Below, piece after piece: positions 1 to 6,871 of a stretch of 32,851 bases of DNA (positions are counted from its first letter, which is position 1; each line of letters starts with the position of its first letter). This stretch comes from JAABSX01 sp964480455 (GTDB lineage: Bacteria > Bacteroidota > Bacteroidia > Cytophagales > Microscillaceae), in contig CAYZQI010000038.1 of the NCBI GenBank assembly GCA_964480455.1, positions 1 to 32,851 on the forward strand, read 5' to 3'. The notes beneath the pieces were generated by a model, which saw only the letters and a list, made by a program, of their open reading frames with translations, searched no databases and was not told the origin of the DNA. The position numbers and the translations under genes were made by a program.

Positions 1-1
1 T

Positions 2-61
2 TTCTACGCATACATCTTGCCCGACTTTGCTGTACCTATGCCCGAAGTGCTGGAAAAATAA
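2..61 (+). CDS. 3' end of an unidentified gene (partial)
   Basis: The frame is open from the left edge and ends with a TAA at 59-61, giving the tail FYAYILPDFAVPMPEVLEK. It reads like a natural protein C-terminus and lies on the same strand as the next genes. With 19 residues no family can be assigned. A 7-bp hairpin (88-110, arms CAGAAAT and ATTTCTG) lies 26 bp downstream but has no T-run, so it is only a weak terminator candidate. Confidence 0.45.
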   Translation, partial: FYAYILPDFAVPMPEVLEK

Positions 62-182
62 AAAGCATTACTTTCTCTGTACCTTGACAGAAATCACAAA
101 AATATTTCTGCCCCACGAAAAGATAAATGCCTCAAAATTGTTATCTTAGCAGACTTATAAATAACTTTAAAATAGACAAAGC

Positions 183-398
183 ATGAAAATAACCCTCGAA
201 GTAGAACATCAGTTACTCCTAGAACAACTGGAAAAAGTGCTCATGCGGTTCAAAATACCCTATCAGACGCACTTGACCGCCTCAAAAACTGTTTCGGAAG
301 AAGAAAGGCAGAAAAGAATCCAGTTTTTCAAAAACTACAAACCTGTTGGTAATAAAGGAAATTATATGCCCCCTGAAGAAGAATGGTACGAACAATGA
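183..398 (+). CDS. VapB-like antitoxin of a PIN toxin-antitoxin pair
   Basis: This 71-residue acidic and basic protein has a short N-terminal beta-strand/helix (MKITLEVEHQLLLEQLEKVL) and a charged C-terminal tail ending in PPEEEWYEQ. It carries no recognisable DNA-binding motif, but its size, composition and position match the antitoxins that precede PIN toxins. Its TGA stop overlaps the ATG of the next gene (ATGA at 395-398), so the two are translationally coupled. By analogy it would bind and neutralise the PIN nuclease and may repress the operon. The antitoxin assignment rests mainly on context. Confidence 0.7.
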   Translation: MKITLEVEHQLLLEQLEKVLMRFKIPYQTHLTASKTVSEEERQKRIQFFKNYKPVGNKGNYMPPEEEWYEQ

Positions 399-823
399 AC
401 ATATTTATTGACAGCAGCATATTGATTGAGTTTGAAAAACAAACACGCACCGAACTATTTTTGGCACTGTACAATAGTAAACACAATCTTTATATCAATG
501 CCATAGTAGTGAGTGAATACATATATAAACTTATCGGCATCATTGCTCAAAAATCGCCTTTGTCAGTTTGCGAAAGCAAGAAAATCAAAGAAACACTTGA
601 TAAGCATGATACAATGGACTTTCTAACAGCCTTTGAGTATCTCTCCGTGCCCGAAGAAGCTGTGCCACTTTCTATTGATTTAATGAAAAAACACAACCTC
701 TTGCCCAATGATGCACTCATACTGGCAAGCCACGACAGCGATTTTGCGCTTGCCTGTCAAAACGAAGGTGTTTTGCTGTTAGATGATAATTCGGATATTA
801 GCGCTCTGATACAGGGTTCTTAA
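395..823 (+). CDS. PIN-domain ribonuclease toxin (VapC-like)
   Basis: This 142-residue PIN-domain protein starts MNIFIDSSILIEF. The acidic residues expected for metal binding are visible: D6 in the first strand, E41 (VVSEYIYKL), D106 (LLPNDALILA) and the acidic cluster LLLDDNSD near residues 127-134. VapC toxins are Mg-dependent RNases that cut tRNA, rRNA or mRNA; the target cannot be predicted. An in-frame ATG exists 12 bp upstream at 383, but the start at 395 is preferred because it gives an ATGA overlap with the antitoxin and the usual short N-terminus. The active site looks intact. Confidence 0.85.
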   Translation: MNIFIDSSILIEFEKQTRTELFLALYNSKHNLYINAIVVSEYIYKLIGIIAQKSPLSVCESKKIKETLDKHDTMDFLTAFEYLSVPEEAVPLSIDLMKKHNLLPNDALILASHDSDFALACQNEGVLLLDDNSDISALIQGS

Positions 824-863
824 AATAGCTATCAACTTAATCTCTAAGAAAGGAAAATAAAAA

Positions 864-1073
864 ATGCTACTCGTAGATGACCAAATACAAAAAGCACTGG
901 AACAACTACCCAAAGAGCAAAAAAAAGAAGTGCTGGAGTTTATCAAAACACTCCATAAACAACAAAAGCCCGCAAAAGAAAGAAAAGTAATGCAGTACGG
1001 CTGTCTGACTGGCAACATCTGGATGTCAGACGATTTTAATGAGCCTCTAGAGGATTTTGAAGAGTATATGTAA
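864..1073 (+). CDS. DUF2281-type antitoxin, apparently orphaned
   Basis: This 69-residue protein has an N-terminal helical half (QIQKALEQLPKEQKKEVLEFIKTL) and a C-terminal signature, YGCLTGNIWMSDDFNEPLEDFEEYM-like, typical of DUF2281 antitoxins. These are normally followed at once by a PIN toxin beginning with a peptide like KYLLDTHTFIW. Here only a stub of such a toxin remains, at 1085-1120, so the antitoxin has no intact partner beside it. It may be a decaying relic, or it may act on a toxin elsewhere. It lies 40 bp downstream of an intact PIN pair. Confidence 0.75.
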   Translation: MLLVDDQIQKALEQLPKEQKKEVLEFIKTLHKQQKPAKERKVMQYGCLTGNIWMSDDFNEPLEDFEEYM

Positions 1074-1084
1074 TTTATTCTATC

Positions 1085-1120
1085 AAATATATCATGGATA
1101 CACATACCTTTACAGGCTAA
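1085..1120 (+). pseudogene. 5' stub of a lost VapC/PIN toxin gene
   Basis: The frame reads K-Y-I-M-D-T-H-T-F-T-G-stop (ATG at 1094, TAA at 1118-1120). The first nine residues match the canonical N-terminus of PIN toxins partnered with DUF2281 antitoxins, roughly KYLLDTHTF, including the first catalytic aspartate. After that the similarity ends and no PIN residues follow in any frame before the HNH gene at 1167. The simplest reading is that a deletion or insertion replaced the rest of the toxin with the nuclease genes that follow. Confidence 0.5.
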
Positions 1121-1166
1121 ATCCACTCAACATAAGTTATCCATTCCTGACCAAAGCCCCACAGCC

Positions 1167-2300
1167 ATGAACCTAGACACACTCAAACACATCAACCAAA
1201 TCATAGAAAGAGATAGCAAAGACACAACTTATAAATTTGCGCTGCTCAGAGGAACGATTGAAGTAATTGAGGATAAATCACCCTATACCATTCTCTCAAA
1301 AGAACAGGTAATTTTGCCCTTGGGATTGCTGGTTTTTAAGTGGATTGTCTATTACTACCCCATCATAGAAGCCGAACTGCCACAAAAAAGTGCAGGAAAA
1401 ATCAATGATGGCTCGCTGGCATTTCAGGCTTTGTTCAAGGAAATTACCGACTTTTATGCCAATAAAAATGGTCTGTCGGCTTTTCATAATGATTTTATCA
1501 AAGATAGAATTGATAAAGGAATTGAAGCAAAAGTATTTGAGCTATGTAAAGTCATCAGAACAACCATCACGACTATGCCGATGAAATACATTGGTTTTTC
1601 GGTCTATAAAGATTACTATCAAATCTTTCAACCTATCAAAACAGGCAAACGCCTTGCTCCACCCGAAAAACTGGGCTTGCAATATCTCTTAGAAAACTTT
1701 GGCGAATTTACCATTCCTTATGATTACTATGAGGCTTTTGAGTATATGGGCAGCTTCATCACGGGTTCAAATGCCATTCTCTTGGCTTGGGCGGAGTTTA
1801 CCTACGACAAAAGTAAAAAAACAATTCCTATCACCACTGCCCTCGAGGAAATCTTAAAAAGCCCTGTGGTAAAACGTGATGTGAAGATTTCAGACACTGC
1901 TTTCAAAAAGCTCCTAGAGCAACAAGGCTATTTAGAATGTATTTGGTCGGGCAGTAAAATCACTGATGACCTCAACATAGAACACATGATTCCGTTTGCT
2001 ATCTGGAAAAACAATGACCTCTGGAACCTTTTGCCTGCTGCTGCTAGAGCCAACTCTTCAAAAAATGATAAAATCCCTGTAGAAAATTTGCTCAACCAAA
2101 GAAAAGATTGTATTATTGGCTATTGGCAATATATCTACCAAGTAAATACAGAAGTCTTTGAGCGTGAAATGGGTATTAATTTACTCAATCAGCCCATTCT
2201 GATTAGTAAAAATTGGGAAAATACTGCCTTTGAAGCTTTCAAAGAAAGATGTAAATACTTGATAGACATTAGAGGATTTGAACCATGGAACTACCCCTAA
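1167..2300 (+). CDS. HNH-family endonuclease
   Basis: This 377-residue protein has its nuclease site near the C-terminus: CIWSG (258-262), then NIEHMIPFAIW with H273, NLLPA with N287, and the N/K-rich NSSKNDKIP (296-304). This is the beta-beta-alpha-metal HNH pattern, with H273 as the likely general base. The N-terminal 230 residues are mixed alpha/beta with no domain I can name; they could be a target-recognition or sensing region. The stop overlaps the start of the next gene by 16 bp, so the two are probably made together. HNH enzymes of this layout are common in restriction-like loci. Substrate and modification dependence are unknown. Confidence 0.8.
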   Translation: MNLDTLKHINQIIERDSKDTTYKFALLRGTIEVIEDKSPYTILSKEQVILPLGLLVFKWIVYYYPIIEAELPQKSAGKINDGSLAFQALFKEITDFYANKNGLSAFHNDFIKDRIDKGIEAKVFELCKVIRTTITTMPMKYIGFSVYKDYYQIFQPIKTGKRLAPPEKLGLQYLLENFGEFTIPYDYYEAFEYMGSFITGSNAILLAWAEFTYDKSKKTIPITTALEEILKSPVVKRDVKISDTAFKKLLEQQGYLECIWSGSKITDDLNIEHMIPFAIWKNNDLWNLLPAAARANSSKNDKIPVENLLNQRKDCIIGYWQYIYQVNTEVFEREMGINLLNQPILISKNWENTAFEAFKERCKYLIDIRGFEPWNYP

Positions 2301-3979
2301 ACAACCCTAACCCCTTCTCGCACCTGACCGCCAAAGAGCGGGATAAAGAGTCATTTCCTGTCAGGTGGCTGCATCAGCAAAATGTAATCAAAGGCAAAAC
2401 CCTTGATTTTGGCTGTGGTTTTGGCAAAGATGTAAACTATCTGAAAGAACAAGGCTTAGACGTGCAAGGCTATGACAAGTATTATGCCCCTGAATACCCT
2501 ACTGAGCGGTTTGATACCATTCTCTGCGTGTATGTGCTGAATGTCCTCCTACCTGAAGAACAAGCCGAAGTGCTGATGTCGGTCAGTGAATTGCTCAAGC
2601 CCACAGGCAAAGCTTATTTTGTGGTGAGGCGTGATGTCAAATACAAGGGCTTTCGGACGCACAAAATCCACCAACAAAAAACCTATCAATGCAATGTCGT
2701 TTTGCCTTTTGAGAGTATTTTTAAGAATGATTTTTGTGAAATCTATGCCTATCAGCACTTCAACCAACTCAACAAATCATCAGATTGTATTTTCTGCACA
2801 CCTGCCCCAGATACCACGCTCGTAACGGAACTGGCTACGGTCTATAGCATTTATGATAAATTTCCTGTTTCGGAAGGGCATACACTCGTTATCCCTAAGA
2901 AGCACTCCACCCACTACTTCGAGCTAAGTTTTAGAGAACAAATGGCTCTCTGGCTCATGGTAAACCGTGTAAAAAACGTTCTCACCCAACGCCTCAAACC
3001 CGATGGCTTCAATGTGGGCTTCAATGTCCACACCGCCGCTGGTCAGACGGTTTTTCATACGCATATCCACGTAATCCCTCGCTATAAAAATGACTCGCTC
3101 CACCCCAAAGGAGGCGTGAGAAAGGTGATTGAGGGGAAGGGGGATTATACAAAAAGCATAGAAGAGAGCAAAAAAACGAAGTTCAAAGAAAAACCTAAAA
3201 CTGTTTTAGTAGCAATTATGAACAGTAAAAAAGACTTTCTGATAGCCCAAAATCAACTTTGGTACAGAATCCCTGTAAAGTCTGCTCCTAAAAATCTGCG
3301 TGAAGGCATAGTAAAATACATAGCTTTTTATCATACCAAAGAATTTGAGTTAGAAAAATACAGCATTCGCTGGTATGCGAAAGTAAAATCAGTCAATATC
3401 GTGCAAAGACAACATCTTTTCCCTGATGAACCTCAAAATACAAAAAGCAACCAAGAATATTATAAGCTGGAATTTGATAGACTTTCAGCCCTTGATGAGC
3501 CAATTATTAGTAAAAATAATAGGCGCATTACTTTTATTCCTACCACCGAAGAGAAATTTTTTAGAGCAAAAGAAATCAATTACCTCTTTGCGGATAGCAT
3601 CATAGAAGATAAGTTTTGGGAGGCTTTGGTAGAAAATCATATCTCAGCAGAGAGGCAGTATTTTATTTACAATAAAAATCGCTTCCTTGACTTTGCAGTA
3701 TTTTGCAAAAACGGGAATATTGACATAGAATGTGATGGTGATACCTTCCATCTTAAACCTAAAGATGTAAAAGAAGATAAAATCAGAAACAACGAGGTTA
3801 CAAGCATTGGCTGGACTGTCTTGCGCTTCACACGTGAGCAAATAGAAAATGACCTCGAGGGAGCAATAGAAACGGTAAAAGATACCGTAAACCGATACGG
3901 AGGCATGAAAGATACAGTAAACTCCAAAAGATCTATTTTCTTTCCTAAAAACGAAAATGGACAGGCAAGTTTGTTTTAG
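2285..3979 (+). CDS. Methyltransferase-like / HIT / DUF559 (Vsr-like nuclease) fusion protein
   Basis: Three modules lie in one 564-residue chain. Residues 25-160 resemble a class I SAM methyltransferase, with motif I LDFGCGFGK (40-48), but lack an (N/D)PPY motif, so this is not a standard amino-methylating DNA methylase. Residues 165-285 form a HIT nucleotide hydrolase/transferase domain, with CIFC (C168, C171) and the histidine triad HTHIHVIP (H258, H260, H262). Residues 300-564 match a family usually found alone: an N-terminal part with WYRIPV and RRITFIPTTEEKF, then a DUF559/Vsr-like PD-(D/E)XK core with D469, IECDGDTFH (E482, D484, H489) and GWTVLRFT. All active sites appear intact. The gene overlaps the HNH gene by 16 bp. 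The combination is unusual; nucleic-acid defence is an inference. Confidence 0.82.
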   Translation: MELPLNNPNPFSHLTAKERDKESFPVRWLHQQNVIKGKTLDFGCGFGKDVNYLKEQGLDVQGYDKYYAPEYPTERFDTILCVYVLNVLLPEEQAEVLMSVSELLKPTGKAYFVVRRDVKYKGFRTHKIHQQKTYQCNVVLPFESIFKNDFCEIYAYQHFNQLNKSSDCIFCTPAPDTTLVTELATVYSIYDKFPVSEGHTLVIPKKHSTHYFELSFREQMALWLMVNRVKNVLTQRLKPDGFNVGFNVHTAAGQTVFHTHIHVIPRYKNDSLHPKGGVRKVIEGKGDYTKSIEESKKTKFKEKPKTVLVAIMNSKKDFLIAQNQLWYRIPVKSAPKNLREGIVKYIAFYHTKEFELEKYSIRWYAKVKSVNIVQRQHLFPDEPQNTKSNQEYYKLEFDRLSALDEPIISKNNRRITFIPTTEEKFFRAKEINYLFADSIIEDKFWEALVENHISAERQYFIYNKNRFLDFAVFCKNGNIDIECDGDTFHLKPKDVKEDKIRNNEVTSIGWTVLRFTREQIENDLEGAIETVKDTVNRYGGMKDTVNSKRSIFFPKNENGQASLF

Positions 3980-4006
3980 GATAAGTAACCAATAACATCA
4001 AATCTT

Positions 4007-6043
4007 ATGAATGAGGAAGACCTAGATAACTCAAGTAATAAAATAAAAAAAGTTAAAATGATAAAAAAGGGATATGAAAATAGAAGATTGAGCAAATTTT
4101 TAAAATTTATTATTAATCTCTGTATTTTCAGCTTTGCAATTCATGTAATTATCAAGTTAAACTCAAAGTTCGGGATATTTGAGGATATTGGGCTAGTTAC
4201 TCAAATTAGCTTATTCATTGAACACGATTATATTTTTGAGGCATTACTAATACTTGTATCAATCATTTACACCTATAAACAATGCTCTCTCATTCATAGG
4301 GGTTATTTAAAAGCTAAATTATTCATTATCAGTGAGCTATTTATATCAATTATTTATGTGGTTTATCGCCTTTTTCCGCACTGCATCAACACCAAATTTA
4401 TAGGCTTTTCCTTTTTATCTTACTTGTACTACTTGGATACGCTGTTTTTGGTATTTTTAGCTAATTCAGCTCACTTATTATTCTTGATAGGTATAAGAAG
4501 GACTAAAATAAAGTCTTGGATAACTAAGGCAAAACTTGATAATGACTTATTAAGTTATCCTTATTCTGATACACCCATCTCGAAGTCACAAGATGATGAG
4601 TTAAACAGGGAACTTTACGTGAAACTAGTTACCGATAAAATAAGAGGTGTTTCTCTTGATATTTCCTACAGCATGGGCATCATAGCCAAATGGGGTGAGG
4701 GTAAGACTTCCTTCATCAACCTATTGAAAGAACAATTAGGAAAAGAGAAAAACCAATACATTATCATAGACTTTAATGCCTGGAAAAGCTCAAATATACC
4801 TGTATATTTTTTCAACACCTTAGCAAATAAACTACAGCCTTATGCAGGAGGGATTAATTTAGTCATTCATTCTTATTTGCGTACACTTCAATCTTTTGAC
4901 AGAACAAATGTATTGAAACTAATCCTAGATTTTAGAGATTTACGGCTAAATCATCAGAGCGAGTTTGATCTGATTGAAAAAGCTATTGAAAAAACAGGTA
5001 AGAAAATCATCATTTTTATTGACGATATTGATAGATTATATGGTGATGAAATTATATCTGTACTCAAACTCATACGAAACACAGCTAATTTTAAGAATAC
5101 AGTTTTTGTATCTGCTTACGACAAAGGCTACCTTAATACAGCCATTAAAAAAAGTGTATCTGAGCATAATTATCAAGAGTTTGCCGAGAAAATATTTGAT
5201 GAGGAAATTGTATTGCCAAGAATTAATATTCATTCGGTCAATTATTTTATCAATCAAGAACTATCAAGGTTGAGTTCAGAGGCAGATTTAAGTTCTTTTA
5301 TTGATGTGGTTGAAGAGATGCAGTATTACGATGATAAAATATTAAAAATAATAAATCGATTATTCATCACAAATTTTAGAGATGCTAAGAGATTTTTAAA
5401 TCTGTTTATACCAATTTTTAAAAAGCTTAAAGATGAACTCGTATTCAGTGATTTATTCATCATTCAAGCTATTTACTTTAAATATAAAAGCCTTTATATT
5501 TTAATCAGAAATAAAGCTTTCTTAGAGATAAAAGGTGAAAAATATACAATTACTGAAGATAAGTTAAATGCTTTACTAAAAAAGGATATTCCAGAGTATG
5601 AAGAGGAGTTAAGCAAAATAATAACTTACTTATTTAGGAGTGCTAAACCAAATAGTATTTCTAATGAGAGATACTTTGAGGACTATTTTCAGCACGAAGT
5701 ATTGACAAGACCTTTGAAAAGTGAGATAAGAGAAATATTGAACAGTTCTGCTGACTCACAATCCGCATACAATGATTTAATCGGAAAGATTAGTAACATT
5801 GAAGATATTATTAATAGTTTAGAAGACTTTTATCACATGGGCGGTATTGATAATAATGAGCATCTTAAAAAGTACATGATAGTTTTTTTATCCATTTCTG
5901 AGAAGTCTAATTTTTATAAATACGAGCTTTTTTATGTTTATTTTATGGAAAAAGAAAAATCTGATATTTTAGTTAAAAAATACTATGATGATAAAGATTC
6001 AGAATATATCAAACTCCTTAAATCATTGTTAAGTAAGATGTGA
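4007..6043 (+). CDS. KAP-family P-loop NTPase with membrane helices (N-terminal part of a split frame)
   Basis: The 678-residue product has about four N-terminal membrane segments (roughly residues 31-50, 76-92, 103-121, 131-163). A P-loop NTPase domain follows: Walker A in AKWGEGKTSF (227-236), the KAP-typical DFNAWK (255-260) and Walker B IIIFIDDIDRL (334-344). KAP NTPases are membrane-associated STAND-like ATPases, often interrupted by membrane helices and often found in mobile or defence loci. The gene starts 27 bp after the DUF559 fusion. The frame stops at TGA 6041-6043, meets a second in-frame TGA at 6062-6064 and then stays open to 6757, so the original protein was probably about 915 residues. 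Confidence 0.82.
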   Translation: MNEEDLDNSSNKIKKVKMIKKGYENRRLSKFLKFIINLCIFSFAIHVIIKLNSKFGIFEDIGLVTQISLFIEHDYIFEALLILVSIIYTYKQCSLIHRGYLKAKLFIISELFISIIYVVYRLFPHCINTKFIGFSFLSYLYYLDTLFLVFLANSAHLLFLIGIRRTKIKSWITKAKLDNDLLSYPYSDTPISKSQDDELNRELYVKLVTDKIRGVSLDISYSMGIIAKWGEGKTSFINLLKEQLGKEKNQYIIIDFNAWKSSNIPVYFFNTLANKLQPYAGGINLVIHSYLRTLQSFDRTNVLKLILDFRDLRLNHQSEFDLIEKAIEKTGKKIIIFIDDIDRLYGDEIISVLKLIRNTANFKNTVFVSAYDKGYLNTAIKKSVSEHNYQEFAEKIFDEEIVLPRINIHSVNYFINQELSRLSSEADLSSFIDVVEEMQYYDDKILKIINRLFITNFRDAKRFLNLFIPIFKKLKDELVFSDLFIIQAIYFKYKSLYILIRNKAFLEIKGEKYTITEDKLNALLKKDIPEYEEELSKIITYLFRSAKPNSISNERYFEDYFQHEVLTRPLKSEIREILNSSADSQSAYNDLIGKISNIEDIINSLEDFYHMGGIDNNEHLKKYMIVFLSISEKSNFYKYELFYVYFMEKEKSDILVKKYYDDKDSEYIKLLKSLLSKM

Positions 6044-6064
6044 GTTATAAGTTGTGAAATCTGA

Positions 6065-6757
6065 GCTTTTAATACATTCATTATCAATAACTTAGGCAAT
6101 AAAAATGTAAAAGTTATTTTTTACTCTTTACTAAAACAGAATTTAGATGTGGTTAATAAACTAATTAATCGGTGTATTGGAGAGTATTTAAATTTTCAAG
6201 AAGATACTCACCCTATGTCTAAATTACCCATATTACCTTTGATAGATTTACAAAAAATAGCAGTTTTCAATTTGAAGAAATATATTGAAAGTTCACAAGA
6301 AAAAGAATATGATAAACTAATACAGTTATATTACAACTGTACAGAGAGGTTAGACAATAGACGTGTTTATGTACTCCTTGAAGAAGCAAGTAACTTGATG
6401 AAGAGTTTTATAGTTAAGAATCCAACTATTTATTTCAACAATCTTATCAGACTTGCAACCCCATTTCTCAATGAGAAAAAGTTTTGTTTTGAGCCATTTC
6501 TGTTACAAATCTTTGGAAATAATGAGAAACAAAAAGGCTTTACTCAATTTGAAAGGTTACTGGAAAAATCTGACTATCAGCATAAAAAAGTGTTAGAGAA
6601 GTTCATCAAGAAGTATAGAAATGATAATAATCTCAAAAATGAAGATTTAGATAACGGATACACAGTACCTAAAAATCAGATTTATATTGAAGATTACCAA
6701 TCATTCTTCGGAGACTACATCAAGGTAAATGAAGCATTGAGAAAAGCAATTGAGTAG
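6065..6757 (+). pseudogene. C-terminal continuation of the KAP NTPase, separated by two in-frame TGA codons
   Basis: This segment is in the same frame as the KAP gene and has no ATG near its start; the first plausible initiator is a GTG at 6149. Protein-like sequence already begins upstream of that GTG, as NTFIINNLGNKNVKVIFYSL and LLKQNLDVVNKLINRC, which suggests it was once read through from the KAP gene. The remainder is helical and charged with no catalytic motif. It could be a nonsense-mutated tail, a separately initiated 202-residue subunit from the GTG, or a product of readthrough. No ribosome-binding site is visible before the GTG. Confidence 0.55.
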
Positions 6758-6814
6758 TGGGAAAAGGTTTATACCCTGCTCCACACCCTCTCAGGGCTAG
6801 GCTTACTCTGAAAC

Positions 6815-6845
6815 TTGCACAAGCAAAAAACTTTCTTTAACTTAG
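6815..6845 (+). promoter_or_regulatory. Promoter inside a 37-bp repeat, signalling operon
   Basis: TTG at 6815-6817, a 20-bp spacer and TAACTTAG at 6838-6845 resemble the Bacteroidota consensus TTG-N19-TAnnTTTG, with one mismatch in the -7 box. Transcription would begin near 6852, just ahead of the GTG chosen for the kinase. The same 37 bp occurs at 11735-11771. Confidence 0.5.
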
Positions 6846-6851
6846 TGAGGT
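6815..6851 (+). repeat. 37-bp direct repeat, copy 1
   Basis: All 37 bases are identical to 11735-11771, beginning TTGCACAAGCAAAAAACTTT and ending TTAGTGAGGT; weaker similarity continues for about 20 bp. It lies just upstream of the GHKL/histidine kinase gene, and the other copy just upstream of a toxin-antitoxin pair. Confidence 0.95.
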
Positions 6852-6871
6852 GTAAGCAAAATCCAAGACTT

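Noticed and set aside
2285..3979. Type II DNA methyltransferase call for the fusion protein
   Set aside because: There is a SAM motif I but no DPPY/NPPY or PC motif, so a DNA-methylating restriction partner is not supported.
6815..6871. TTG start that would lengthen the GHKL kinase by 19 residues
   Set aside because: These bases belong to the 37-bp repeat that also stands in front of an unrelated gene and contains a promoter, so they are not coding.
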